Part shown: in pieces, positions 1 through 10,624 of the stretch
Position numbering within the stretch: the first letter of the stretch is position 1
Layout: each line of letters starts with the position of its first letter
Assembly: GCA_029204225.1 (NCBI GenBank)
Contig: CM055095.1
Coordinates: forward strand, 45,123,446 to 45,187,445
DNA length: 64,000 bases
Source: Diphasiastrum complanatum
Lineage: Eukaryota > Streptophyta > Lycopodiopsida > Lycopodiales > Lycopodiaceae
Reading direction: 5' to 3'
Notes under the pieces: model-generated
The model's input: only the letters and a program-made list of their open reading frames with translations
Databases searched by the model: none
Told to the model about the DNA's origin: nothing
Translations under genes and position numbers: made by a program

Positions 1-537
1 CATTGGAAAAGGTACATGTGCATTAACTTTTGGATGAATGATCAGAGCACCATAAACAGTGGCCCTTAAGAAGGAGATGTGAGCATGCCACCAGAGAGTT
101 CCTCTCTGATTTACTATCGTGAAATTGTATGTGTAAGAACCTCCCCTTTGGATTGGACATTGTGTGATATACGATGGCCCGTCTGCCCAGCCATTTCGCA
201 GCTGCCTGATACCATGCCTGAGGTACAGATCACAGCATACGAAGCGTCAAACAAATGCTTCATCTGACGATAGGTATCAACAAATATATGCTTCATCTGA
301 CGATAGCTATCAGAGACAAAATGCCTTTTAAAGTGAAGGCATACCAGTGAAGAGTGACATTTGATTTCACGAAATTGTTTACTCTGATGACTAGTCGATC
401 TCCCTCGTTGACGTGCAGGTCAGGTCCAGGATACTGTCCGTTGACGGCGACCAACTTCTTAGTGTTGCAGATTTTCGTAACTGTTTGGTGAGTTATCTGT
501 GAGATCATAGCAGATAGTTTAAACTCATCTTAATCAG

Positions 538-581
<44 letters not shown>

Positions 582-686
582 TGTACGCACGTTAAACTGA
601 TAATGGCGAGTTTGTTCATGGCTGGCATTGCTACTTGTTAACAGTGTGAAAGTGATTGTTGCCAACAGAAAGGCTTTATGTACCAT
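1..686 (-). CDS. Laccase (multicopper oxidase), first three exons; gene continues past the window start
   Basis: Secreted multicopper oxidase of the plant laccase family, which oxidises monolignols and other phenolics in the cell wall. Three exons can be read: exon 1 686-591, exon 2 496-345, exon 3 217 to beyond base 1. Introns of 94 and 127 bp both have GT...AG ends and keep the frame. Exon 1 gives a signal peptide ([16 protein letters not shown]..., cleavage probably near SNA). Exon 2 carries the VNGQYPGP block and ends at NVTLHW. The exon 2/3 junction rebuilds the first copper motif HWHG, and exon 3 adds [14 protein letters not shown] and the WWHAH copper ligands followed by ATVYG. About 155 of the usual 560-580 residues are present, with no stop in the spliced frame. 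An in-frame ATG at 779 exists, but 686 is preferred because the signal peptide starts there. Intron 1 holds a (CT)n run; intron 2 holds a short direct repeat. Exon prediction was by eye. Confidence 0.9.
541..578. repeat. (GA)19 microsatellite in laccase intron 1
   Basis: Perfect GA dinucleotide run. Read on the gene strand it is a CT tract just inside the intron, about 12 bp from the 5' splice site. Confidence 0.95.
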
Positions 687-867
687 GCCAAAATTGATCT
701 TCTCCTCTGTTTGAACCATTCTACCTCCAGACACTGCATCTTCGCAGTATCCTGATCCATTTTCCATCTCCTGCTTCATGATCTCGCCAACAGCTATCCG
801 CTAGATCACGAGCTGGGAAGAACGACTGTTTTGACGGCAAGCCAGCTCAAATCATCTTAAGTGCACA

Positions 868-875
868 TATATATA
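868..875 (-). promoter_or_regulatory. Candidate TATA box of the laccase gene
   Basis: TATATATA on the minus strand about 180 bp upstream of the laccase ATG. It would give a 5' UTR of roughly 150 nt. Only the motif and its spacing support this. Confidence 0.4.
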
Positions 876-1423
876 ACCAACGAGCACCTTCTATATGAGC
901 ACCTCTGATCAATTTACAGTCCACAACACAATAGATATTACCAACAAGCTGATTCTATTCGTATTCGCCCATCTCTGATCAACTTACAGCCTAAATTTTG
1001 CTCACGTTGGCCAACACAGCAGAGATCACCACCTGGTACAATAATTGTATGATCCATGCCCTTGTTCTGACTCTGCTCAGCAACAGCTGGTGAAAAATAG
1101 TTATCAATGCGGGAGGGAGGAAAGTGACAAGGGTCCCTCAGAGGAGATTTTGAATTAACATGTTTGATTGTGGGAAACTTTCAAGGTCATCGTCGTGGCT
1201 ACACAAAGCTGGACTTTTGTTTGCGCCCGTCATTTTCATCGAAGGAGAGACATCGTTCAGAAGAAAAACAGTAGCATGAGGGGCTAATTCGCACACCGAA
1301 CAGCTCTTCTTCTGTGGATGTGGCGCTACGAGTTGTCTCTCATTCACTCACTTTTGTGAGTCACACCAGTTCGTCCATATGAAGATGAAGCATATAGGGG
1401 GTCCAAGGGGGTCCAAAACGTGT
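876..1423. other. Laccase upstream region, no gene seen
   Basis: No coding frame with recognisable content. A weak duplication is visible: segments starting near 878 and 941 both contain CTGATCAA(T/C)TTACAG after a CCAAC(G/A)AGC start. This may be promoter sequence of the laccase gene. Confidence 0.4.
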
Positions 1424-1424
1424 T

Positions 1425-1482
<58 letters not shown>

Positions 1483-1556
1483 GAGGAGAATGAGAGTGAC
1501 TGACAGAGATAGATGCGAAGAGAGAATTGAGAGAGAGAGAAAGAGAGAGAGAGAGA
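1424..1556. repeat. Compound (TG)n-(AG)n microsatellite
   Basis: A TG run (about 1424-1438) passes directly into an AG run (to about 1473). An imperfect AG-rich stretch then extends to 1556. Open frames here are ER/LS dipeptide artefacts. Confidence 0.9.
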
Positions 1557-1641
1557 CTCACTCGCTCACTCATACAATGAGATTGAGTGAAAGAGTGAAA
1601 GTGTGAGAGAATCAAATTGAATAAAACAAGGAGATATATAG

Positions 1642-2011
1642 CATAGTTGCATGGTATAATACAAGCGTATAATACGGTGCCATAAAACACGTGTATTATA
1701 CGTTTCTAGCTGAAAAATGCCTAGGGCCAGTTTCAAGTAATAAATAGCCCTACCTTTACCTTTTTACAATTGACAAGTTTTTATCAAATATTTCATGTGC
1801 GATATACAATTTTCTTCAGAATTTTGTTCTTATGTTTATATTTGAAGGGATGAACACTAAGATAAAATAATTTCATTTTTGTTCTTGAATAAAACTATTG
1901 AAAATCAAAATATTGTAATCAAAGTCATATAATACGTTGTATTATACATATTTATATAATACGTCAATTATATGGTATTTTATTATAAAATACATATTAT
2001 ATGCAACTATG
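1642..2011. mobile_element. hAT-like MITE, 370 bp
   Basis: Perfect 11-bp terminal inverted repeats, CATAGTTGCAT (1642-1652) and ATGCAACTATG (2001-2011), are flanked by an exact 8-bp target-site duplication ATATATAG (1634-1641 and 2012-2019). Length, lack of coding capacity and an 8-bp duplication fit a non-autonomous hAT element. The interior is AT-rich and repeats TATAATACG/CGTATTATA words near both ends (about 1656-1705 and 1925-1965), as expected of sub-terminal transposase-binding sites. Superfamily is inferred from duplication length; no autonomous partner is in the window. Confidence 0.85.
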
Positions 2012-2019
2012 ATATATAG

Positions 2020-2909
2020 ATAGAACGAAAGAGTTTATCACTTCACTTGAATTTTATTGTTGTCCATTCAAGCAAGACACAAATAAAGTATAAACAAGAT
2101 GAAAATATCTTAAGTGGTCATAAAGTAATCTTAAAGTTCTAAGATCATCTCTAATCTTCCGATATAAGTCTCTCCATTGAGAACATTTATGGTACGTAAG
2201 ACCTTAATCAATCTCTTGAATAAACAAAAGTATAAAAAGATCTAGATAATTTTATATATCAATATGCAACATTCTAATATTATATTATGCATCTCACAAA
2301 AGAGGAGTGTGCTTGTCATCTTTGACTTTGCAACATCCACAAAAATTGACAATGCCATTACTCTCTAGGTCTCTGGATTTGACCACCTTCCATGCTCCAT
2401 TTCAACTTAATGAGAACTAGAATAGAAGTCAAGCCTCATTCTATGATTGCCAACTTTGAAAGTTGAACATAAATATATATATATAAGAGTGAAATTAAAT
2501 AGTATTTGTCACCTAATACATTTCTGATTTATCCACAAACAAATATAGTGTATGATGATTACAATTTCAAAGCCCTTTTAATAATTCCCTTTCTTAGTAT
2601 CATCTATTCTATGGCATGGATGTTGTTTAAGAAAAGGCACATCACTTTGTAAACACACCTCCATAATGAGATCCATATTGCACATGTTTCAAGTAGCTAT
2701 TTTCATTTTATGTACTATTTAACTCCCTACATTGGCAACCAAACAAGATTTATAAAGATAGATAAAAAATTTGTCTTTTTAGGATTCAAAATGACTCAAA
2801 ACGTACTAAAATGTATTCATAATAAGCAAGAGCATAAAACACAGAAGACTCTATACCTCACCTCCATATAAGATCAATGTTCCATGTTGTTGTAGGTGTT
2901 GTGAGTAAT
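2020..2909. other. AT-rich non-coding DNA
   Basis: No gene, LTR terminus or tandem repeat could be recognised in this stretch. Confidence 0.4.
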
Positions 2910-3881
2910 TGTTAGACTAAGAGTTACTGATAGTGCTAGTTGTCAATGGCATAAAGTAAAGAAACTATGGGTAAGCTATTGCTCAAGGATTTCATCTACT
3001 CAAATGAACTTCCCTATCTGCTGTGTACTTTCAAAGCTCATAAAAACTCCTTTAGATGGATCACAAATGCACACAAGTGCTATTTTTCCGAATTTGCTAG
3101 GTTCTTGATGTCGTAAAACGTGGGGATGACCTGCAGGGGAAGCTCGAAGCTTTGAGCGTAGGTGTGTAGGAACGGAAACGCAGTAGTTAGCAGCAGAAAT
3201 ATTCAAGAAGAATAATTCATATAGAATTGAGCGAATGAACAATACAATGGTGAGAGAAAATTGCACTCTGACTAATATCAACAGTGAGTACAATGGCTTG
3301 AAGTAATAACTTCAACTTGCTAAGAGTGATAACGCTGGCTACAGATAACTCTAATAATGATAAAACTTAACACTTTGATTTTACTTACATATCTTGATTC
3401 AGCTAGCACATATGTTTACAAGTGTCTTCAAAAATACCTTACGAGTATTGAATGTTATTTATGCCAGTCTTTGTATATGTACAAAGTTGGTAATCGCCCT
3501 TGGGATATTTGGTTGTCCAGCTGTTTTTAGGGTTAATGATAAGTTGGCAACATCGGTCTGCCATTATTGAAAAATTCCAAAAACCTGAAGGTGCCTTTAA
3601 ACTGTTTAAGGCAGGTCCAAAATGGAATCTGGTCATTGTGTCGTCTTTTTCGCAAAAGTGTGAAAAATGCAAAAAAGACGAAGGTGCCTTAAAAATGATT
3701 AAGGCACAAAAATCTCTAAGCTGCGAAAAAGGCGACAGTGCTTTAAAAACAAAAATGTTTTAAAGAAAAATGAAGTTTTTAAAAAAATGCGAAGGTCCGA
3801 AATATGTTGTCGGCCTTCTGCTGTTTTTAGGATGCTCATTACATGAACGATTTGTTAAGGTCGAGCATAAGAAATCTAACA
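2910..3881 (-). repeat. Ty1/copia 3' LTR, 972 bp
   Basis: On the minus strand the LTR starts TGTTAGA directly after a polypurine tract (AAGGGGGAG, 3882-3890) that follows the copia RNase H fragment, and it ends TCTAACA at 2910. The 7-bp terminal inverted repeat is perfect. The interior has repeated words such as GGTGCCTT..TTAAGGC and TTTTTCGCA (about 3590-3745). A TATA-like CATAAATAA lies near 3450-3465. No matching 5' LTR was found upstream of the pol fragment, so the element is 5'-truncated. Confidence 0.75.
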
Positions 3882-3890
3882 CTCCCCCTT

Positions 3891-5490
3891 AATGTGGATC
3901 TTGAAAACCCTTGATCTTCAGATTGAACATATCGTTAAATCTGAGATGTTGCTCCTTTGATAGAGCCTTTGTGAAGTAATCTGCTGCCATGTAGTTTGTT
4001 CTGCAGAAAACCAATGCTACTTCCTTGCTATGCACTTTCTCTCTAAGGTAGTGATACCTAATTTTGATATGTTTGCTTCAAGAGTGAAATCTCAAATTGG
4101 GAGATAATGCTATTGTGCTTTGATTGTCACATTAGATTGTTGTAGGAAGTGGTTGTGCAAGGTTGATGTCTGCAAGCAGTTGCCTTAGTCAGATTGCCTC
4201 CTTGGTTACATTTGTGGCAACTATGTATTCAGATTCCATTGATGATAATGCAACTAAGGTTTGTTTCCGACTGTTCCATGAGATTGGGCCTTGGTTGTAT
4301 AAAAATACAAATCTAGAAGTTGATTTTCTAGTGTCGATATCTCCTGCCCAATCCTCATCTATGTAGGCTTCAAGGATGTTGGCAGTTTCGCTGTCTCTAT
4401 CACATATGCTAAGAGTTTTTGTTGCTTGGATGTACTTCATGACCTCTATTAGTGCTTTCTAATGAGTTAAGTCTGGATTTGACAAGAACTAACTAAGTGT
4501 AGTGATTGAATATGCAAGGTCTGGTTGCGTGCAGATCATTCATCAGTGAGTCGATGATGGATTGAAATGAGTAGCGCTTCATTTTATCCTTTTTTGCCTT
4601 AGTTTGAGGAGATTGTTCCTTTGATAACTTTAGTCCAGGGTTGAGAGGAAAGTGACTTGGTTTGCAGTTGACCATACCATACTTTTCCAGCACGTTGTTG
4701 AGATATTGTTGTTGACTAATAAAAATCAATCTGCTGGGTCGATCTCGATGGATTTGGATTCCAAGACAATAGTGGGCTGTCAGTCATCTTGTATTCCTGG
4801 GCTAGCATGCATTTTGTATTCTTAATCAGATTCAAATTGTTACTGAATAAGAGTGTATCATCTATATAGAGAGTGATGATGATGAAGTAATCTGATACAG
4901 ATTTGAAATAAACATTCGAGTTTGCAGAGTTTGGAATAAAACCATTTTTGATTAGAAATGCATTGATCTTCTGGAACCAGGCTCTAGGTGGCTATTTCAG
5001 CCCATAGAGAGCCTTGTGGATTTTGCATACAAGGTGTTGTTGCTTGCCGTTGAGTTCGTATCCCTCTGGCTGTGTCATATAGATTTCTTCTTCAATAGCT
5101 CCATTGAGCAAAGCAGTTTGGACATCCAACTGGTGGACTTCAAAATCTAATGTGGCTGCAAAGGAGAGGAGTAGGCGGATCGAAGCAAGTTTGACAACTA
5201 GGCTGAAGGTTTCTGAATAATCCAGATCTGGAATCTCTAAAAAGCCTTTGGCGACTAGCCTGGCCTTGTAACGATTTACCTTCCTTCAGCGTCATACATC
5301 GCCTTGAATATCCATCTACATGGAATTGGATTTCGGTCCTTTGGCAGCTCAGTGAGTATCCATGTTTGATTTTCCACCAGAGAAATCGAATTCGATGTCC
5401 ATCGCTGCTTTCCATTGGTCACCATCAGGAGTAGACATAGCCTCAGAAAATGTGGTTGGTTCCTGCACAAAGCAGCAGGTCAAATCATTC
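3891..5490 (-). pseudogene. Ty1/copia pol remnant: reverse transcriptase and RNase H
   Basis: Minus-strand reading in several frames gives, in order: the N-terminal RT block (QWKAAMDIEF, then LPKDRNPIPCRWIFK, about 5440-5300); LDFEVHQLDVQTALLNGAI (about 5150-5090); YGLK followed by a stop; the catalytic LYIDDTLLF (about 4860); LSICDR; RNase H EAYIDEDWAGDIDTRKSTS (about 4360-4310); SSMESEY; and the C-terminal ADYFTKAL before the polypurine tract. At least four stops or frameshifts separate the blocks. Gag, protease and integrase are absent, so this is a 5'-truncated dead copy. Family assignment is firm from the RT and RNase H blocks. Confidence 0.88.
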
Positions 5491-5995
5491 ATAAATCTGG
5501 ATGACCCCTTATGTTGAACACTCACATGCTGCTATATACTCGTAGAATAGGTGTGGTTTTAATCATAACTCATGGTTCTAGAAGGTCAATCCTTTCACTT
5601 GCCTTCTGATGACAAGAGAAACTACAAAAGTCAACATCCCTTTGATAGTTTGTGTTCATAAGGCATCCTTTCAAGACAACTAATGGTAGCATTTGTTGTC
5701 ATGACACTCATTGATGGTTATCCAAACTCATGTCTCTCTTGGGATTCACTCACAACACATAAGATTGTCAAGCATGTTCATCCTAAAGTACATTGTTGAT
5801 GTGTAAGGCTCTTAGGATGGTATTGCATACTATAGATGACACCCCAACGGTTGGCATACAAACATTCCCATGTTACTATGGCATGATTTTTTTGTATTCT
5901 TGAGGAAATACTGTAGAACACTTAATCAAATAGATCTTGATTCTACCAAAAAAATGTGCAGTTTACTTGACAAAGGATGAGAAAGAAATGGACGC
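5491..5995. other. Unassigned DNA upstream of the copia RT fragment
   Basis: The minus strand could be decayed integrase-RT linker, but no motif is readable. Treated as unassigned. Confidence 0.25.
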
Positions 5996-6560
5996 GAACT
6001 TGAAGCTTTTCTATTCATGACCAACTTGAAAGATTCACGAAAGATTCGCGAAACAATGTCGTGTTTAAGCCTCAGATGTCACGAAACTATCTCGAACAGT
6101 TCGTGAAATATTCTAGCTTCTTTCTTCAAGCTCAAGAATTGTCATCTATCGCGAACAATTTGCGAAAGACGAAAATGTCGCAAATAGAAAATTGTTGCGA
6201 ACAATTCGTGAAACACGAAGCTGAGATGAAGAGATAGACTGTTGCAAAATATTCGCGAACAATATTTATTCAAGCTTGGAAACAGAGCGTCTATTTTGAA
6301 TATCAACCGTCATAAACGGTTAGATTTCTATTGTTATAGTATTAAAAGGCCAAAAGACCTGTCCTGTAGCAATGTAAATACATTTGCACTACTCGTTGAA
6401 ACTGACTCAATCAGAGACACAACAACGAGATAAGACAACAAGAGATATATATTGATGAATCAGATTCAGAGTTATAAAAATTCGTTTTTGATCAACAGTT
6501 TCTTATTGTCTAAATAATTTTAAGTTGTCTCATACTTTCGCTTAAAGTCTAACACTTTCG
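5996..6560. repeat. Region dense in GCGAA/TTCGC words, LTR-like
   Basis: Between about 6000 and 6265 the near-palindrome (T)CGCGAACAATT(T/C)GCGAAA and its variants recur at least eight times. Comparable words occur in the LTRs at 17790-18620 and 33642-34660, suggesting an old LTR piece. No TG...CA termini, primer site or polypurine tract could be fixed. Confidence 0.35.
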
Positions 6561-6655
6561 CATATAATTTTTGCACACATATTCAATTGAAATATGTTTT
6601 GAAAAACTGGATGAGAGCCCTTTTGGCATCTACATTCGTATCTCATCCATGCTCT

Positions 6656-6787
6656 CTTGAGAGCCCTAGAACAAAGGACGTGACTTGAAGTATAGAGGAG
6701 GAAGTGTACTAAACTATATTTTCTCTATGATGGTCCGGACTGTTGGAAATGATGAATGAAAACCAATTTCAACCTGCGGTAGGAGAT
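6656..6787. repeat. 132-bp repeat, copy 1 (pair at 24630-24761)
   Basis: Aligns without gaps to 24630-24761 with about nine mismatches (roughly 93% identity). Similarity stops sharply at 6787, where sequence joined to the chromovirus LTR begins. It contains GGAAATGATGAATGAAAACC. Origin unknown. Confidence 0.75.
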
Positions 6788-7847
6788 TTAACAAGTATAA
6801 GGGAGAAAGTCCTCCAAGTCCAAGGTAGAGCCTCCAAATGTCCTCCAAGCAACCTGCAAGCTCCAAGATGCTTCCACAACTCCAAGCTAGGATGCCTCCA
6901 CTTGGAAGTAAGAATCTGCAAGCCTCCAAGGATCTCTCCTCCACATGTGTCCCTACTCTTAAACACAAAGGTAGATAACAAGCTGGCCTCAACTATTCAC
7001 CACCCAACCATAGCTAGATCCAAGCTTCTAGAGAGACCTATCTAGCACCCCCTTGCTAATCATAAACAAATCATAAGCATACCACAACACTCTATAGCAT
7101 ACTCAAGATCCAAACCCTACTTATGTCCCATACCATAAGCAAGATCCAAACCCTCAGCATACTACACACAAGAAAGTACTCTACACACTAGTATCCACAT
7201 TAGAGCATAAGCAATACAAACAACTCCTCCTCCCAATGGGCACCCTACTCCCCTTATATAGATGGCAATGGTACCTTCCAATACACTATGGAGTTCCATG
7301 CACATCCAATGAGAAAGAGAGAGGCCTAGAGGAGTTCAAGAGCCTTCATAGGCTTATGGAAGGTCATCAGACAACTTCCATAACTTATGACTCTTTGATT
7401 GCTATTCTTGTGAAACTTGAAACTCAATGGAACCTTTGGGAGGGCGCCCTCCCACTGGGACCCATTGCCCAAGTTGTGCAAATATACTTTGGTCCAAGAC
7501 CAATAAAGTGATATGGTTCAAGGTTGAGGCCCAAGGTTTAGAAAAACAGTCATCCAATGACTTTATAATACATCTCTAGATTCCATACCTCCATCCAAGG
7601 CATACACACCTACCTGCCCTTATCCAAAGACACTAGTACCTTAATCTAAGACACTTATCCTTATTCCTAAGGGTACCCCTTATCCAAGGGCCACGTGACT
7701 CCATACCTCCGTCCAAGGTATAGTCACTTGCCTGCCCTTGTCCAAGGGCACATATCCTTAATCCTAAGAGTAACTTGTCATTTAGCCCCCAACACTAAAT
7801 GGACCAATAGGGGTCTGAAGTACTGCTAGTTACATAGGTATGTAACA
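6788..7847 (-). repeat. Chromovirus 3' LTR (approximate outer end)
   Basis: On the minus strand a purine tract (TTTAGGGGGAAGAAA, about 7848-7862) follows the chromodomain and is followed by TGTTACATACC at 7847, the expected 3' LTR start. The first 19 bases are near-palindromic (TTACATA..TATGTAA). The outer end is not certain: no clean CA terminus is seen, and 6788 is taken only because the 132-bp repeat breaks there. The LTR holds repeated (C)CTCCAAG words at about 6810-6935 and CCTT(A/G)TCCAAGG words at about 7600-7740. Confidence 0.55.
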
Positions 7848-7862
7848 TTTCTTCCCCCTAAA

Positions 7863-10211
7863 CTTAAATTTTTTCTTGTAGGGAAAATTTGGAAAATTCT
7901 TCTGGAGATCAGCCTTCTCTTCCCAAGTATTCTCCTCTTCTGATTTGCCCCTCCACTTGAGTAAAAATTCCCGAAGCACTCTACTCCGTAAAGTCTTCTA
8001 TCGGCTATTAACAATCATCTCGGATTCAGGTGTTCTACTCACAGACTCATCACAAAGAAGTTCTACTAGATCTTCCACGGGGAGCAAGGTCTCTCCAACC
8101 CCTAATGAAGGTTTCAACTTACTAACGTGAAAAACATGATGAATTCCAACGTTAGCTGAAAGGTCTAGTTTGTATGCGACCTGGTTATCACTTGGATAAC
8201 CTTAAAATGATCGCAATACCTAGGTGCCAACTTTGCACACTTATCAGTTTTCAAGCCCCTAGAGTGACTAGGGACTCTCAAAAACACCCAGTCGTTGACC
8301 ATGAATACCTTGTGCTTCCGAGATAGATCAACATAGTGCCTTGCCCTGTCTTGGGCACTTCTTATGCTATCTTTAGCCAGCTATAACATTTCTTGCATAT
8401 CTGCAAGAAAATCAGTTGCAGCTTTCACCCGTAGATTTTTCATGTCAACACTAATTGGTGATTCGAGGTTGAAAACCATACCTAACCATGAAAGGACTAA
8501 ATTCGATCTCTGAATGTTTTGCACTGTTATATGCAAATTCCACCAATGGAAGGTATTGTTTCCAATCAGCGAATGGCCCACATATGCTAGAAGCATATCC
8601 TCCATCGTTTGATTGGTCCTTTTCATTTGATTGTCTGATTTCGGATGATCTATAGAACTCATACTTAAAGTTGTTTCCAACTTTTCAAATACTACTTGAC
8701 AAAAATTCCCAGTGAATTTTGGGTCACGGTCACTGACAATATCGCAAGGCAGCCCGTACAATCGAAAAAGCTTCTCAACAAACAGTTGAGCTAGTTTTGA
8801 AGCTTCGATAGTAGTTTTCGTTGGGATAAATTGAGCAAACTTCATAAGTCTGTCAACAATGACCCAAACCGAATCGTGGCCCTTCCCTGTACGTTGAAGC
8901 CCGACCACACAATCCATAGATATACTTTCTCACTTTCCTGTAGGAATATCTAAAGGATGTAATAGGCCACTAGCTTTTAGCCTCTCTACTTTATTTAACT
9001 GGTACTTAGTACATTTAAGTACATAGGCCCTCTACCTGACTTTTCATCTTAGGCCACCAAAATTGCCTTCGAACTAAGCCAAGTGTTCTTTGTATACCCG
9101 GATGTCTTGCGCATGGACTATCATGACACTCATGCAAGATTTGGGCCCAAGTGTCATTCTCTGGTACACACACCTTTCCTTTTTGAAACAAAATCCTGTT
9201 TCGAATGAGAAAATCTGTTTCAGTCTTTGCCTGATTCGAGGAATCTTGCAAACCTGAATCGACCCCCGAAAGTACTTGTTGCCAATACTTTCCAAAAAAA
9301 GGATCGGCCTCATATAGTCCTTGAAGAGACTGAAACAACCTCGGTTCTATAACAATAAAGCACAACTGATTAATGACTAGTAACCTACTCAAAGCATCCA
9401 CTAGAGTATTTTGACTTCCTTTACAATAGCGTATAAAAAAATCAAAGATTTACATCAGCTCAGCCCATCTAGTTTGCCTCCCCTTTAAATCTGTAGCATC
9501 ACAAAAATATCGAAGAGTCTGATGATCCGTCAAAAATTTAAATCTGGCTCCATACAAATAATGTCGTTAAATTTTCAAGGAATGAACAATTGCTAAAAGT
9601 TCATTCTCATAGGTACAATATGTAGACTAAACAGGATTGAGTTTCTTGCTTTCATAAGCTACAAGATGTCCATCCTGCATCAAAACAGCTCCAATAGCAT
9701 AATCATTGACATCGGTCCTAACCAAAAAAGTCTTATTAGGATCTCCAATGATTAGTATTGGTGCTGAAGTGACACTTTTCTTAAGCAACTCAAAAAAATC
9801 ATTCATATCCTCCGTCCACACCACTTGTGGACTCTTAGCCCTTCTGCTTAGCTTCTTATAGCCTTTCAAGGTCTGGGTAAGGGGAAATGCCAATCGAGCA
9901 AATTGGAGAATATGCCGACGAAAAAATCCAAGAAACCCCAAGAAAGACTTGATTTCTTGAACTATGGTAAGAATAGGCCATTCAATAACCCTCTAGATAT
10001 GATCGGCCTCGATCTCCACTCCCCGTTTGAAAATCTTATGCCCCAAGTAGGACAATTCCTTAGCAAAAAAGTCACATTTAGACTCCTTGGCAAAGACCTT
10101 TTCCCTTCTTAGGATATGCAAGACAATCCTAAGATGCTCTTTATGTTTCGCCAAAGTCTTACTGAATACTAGGATATCATCTAAATCAGATCTGAAAATT
10201 GAAGTTTTCAT
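7863..10211 (-). pseudogene. Ty3/gypsy chromovirus pol, 3' half: RT C-terminus, RNase H, integrase, chromodomain
   Basis: Minus-strand order: RT from the catalytic DLDDILVFSKT (about 10185), then the thumb (LGHKI); RNase H 9941-9480 (FLVRTDVNDYAIGAVLMQD, YENELLAIV); linker DALSR; integrase zinc region (HECHDSPCARHPGIQRTLG, WWPKMK); integrase core with VWVIVDR and VSDRDPKF; C-terminal domain (DWVFLRVPSHSRGL, FHVSKL); and a chromodomain (EFLLKWRG..ENTWEE, about 7985-7900). The third catalytic residue is lost: the conserved GQTERVNQ block reads NQMKRTNQ, so Glu has become Lys. Stops and frameshifts occur throughout. The RT begins exactly at the catalytic motif, and its missing N-terminal half resembles what the right-pointing neighbour carries. 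Confidence 0.85.
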
Positions 10212-10620
10212 AGAGCTTCATTAATTTTCCATTTCTAGACACTAGTTTCATGGATTTGGAGATCTAGAATAGTGAGAAATGTGAAAATTTTGATTTCTTT
10301 TGTAATGACAAATGGAAATGGAATTGGATTGGGGTCTTTATGTAAACATTAGCTTGGATTTAGTTAAATGAAGTTTACATAAAAATTTGTTTTTCATTTT
10401 TGCTTTGGATTAAGGCAAATGTAGCTTGTTGTTGTTGTTCTCTTAAGCTTGGATTGAGCTTGCAAATAGTAGGCTTGAATTGAGCTTACAAACAATAAGA
10501 TTGAATGAGTAGAAGTAAAATGCTTTTCATTTGCATTGGATGTAAGAATTAAAGCATTTCTATCATTCTAATTTGAGCCCTTGTTGTTATATTTGCATAA
10601 TAGAAAAACACACAAGCAAC
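10212..10620 (+). other. Leader-like AT-rich DNA between head-to-head gypsy halves
   Basis: No coding frame. It precedes a gag start at 10625 and may be that element's untranslated leader, but no LTR end or primer-binding site was found. TTTACATA/AAGCTTGGATT words repeat around 10340-10490. Confidence 0.35.
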
Positions 10621-10624
10621 ACCA

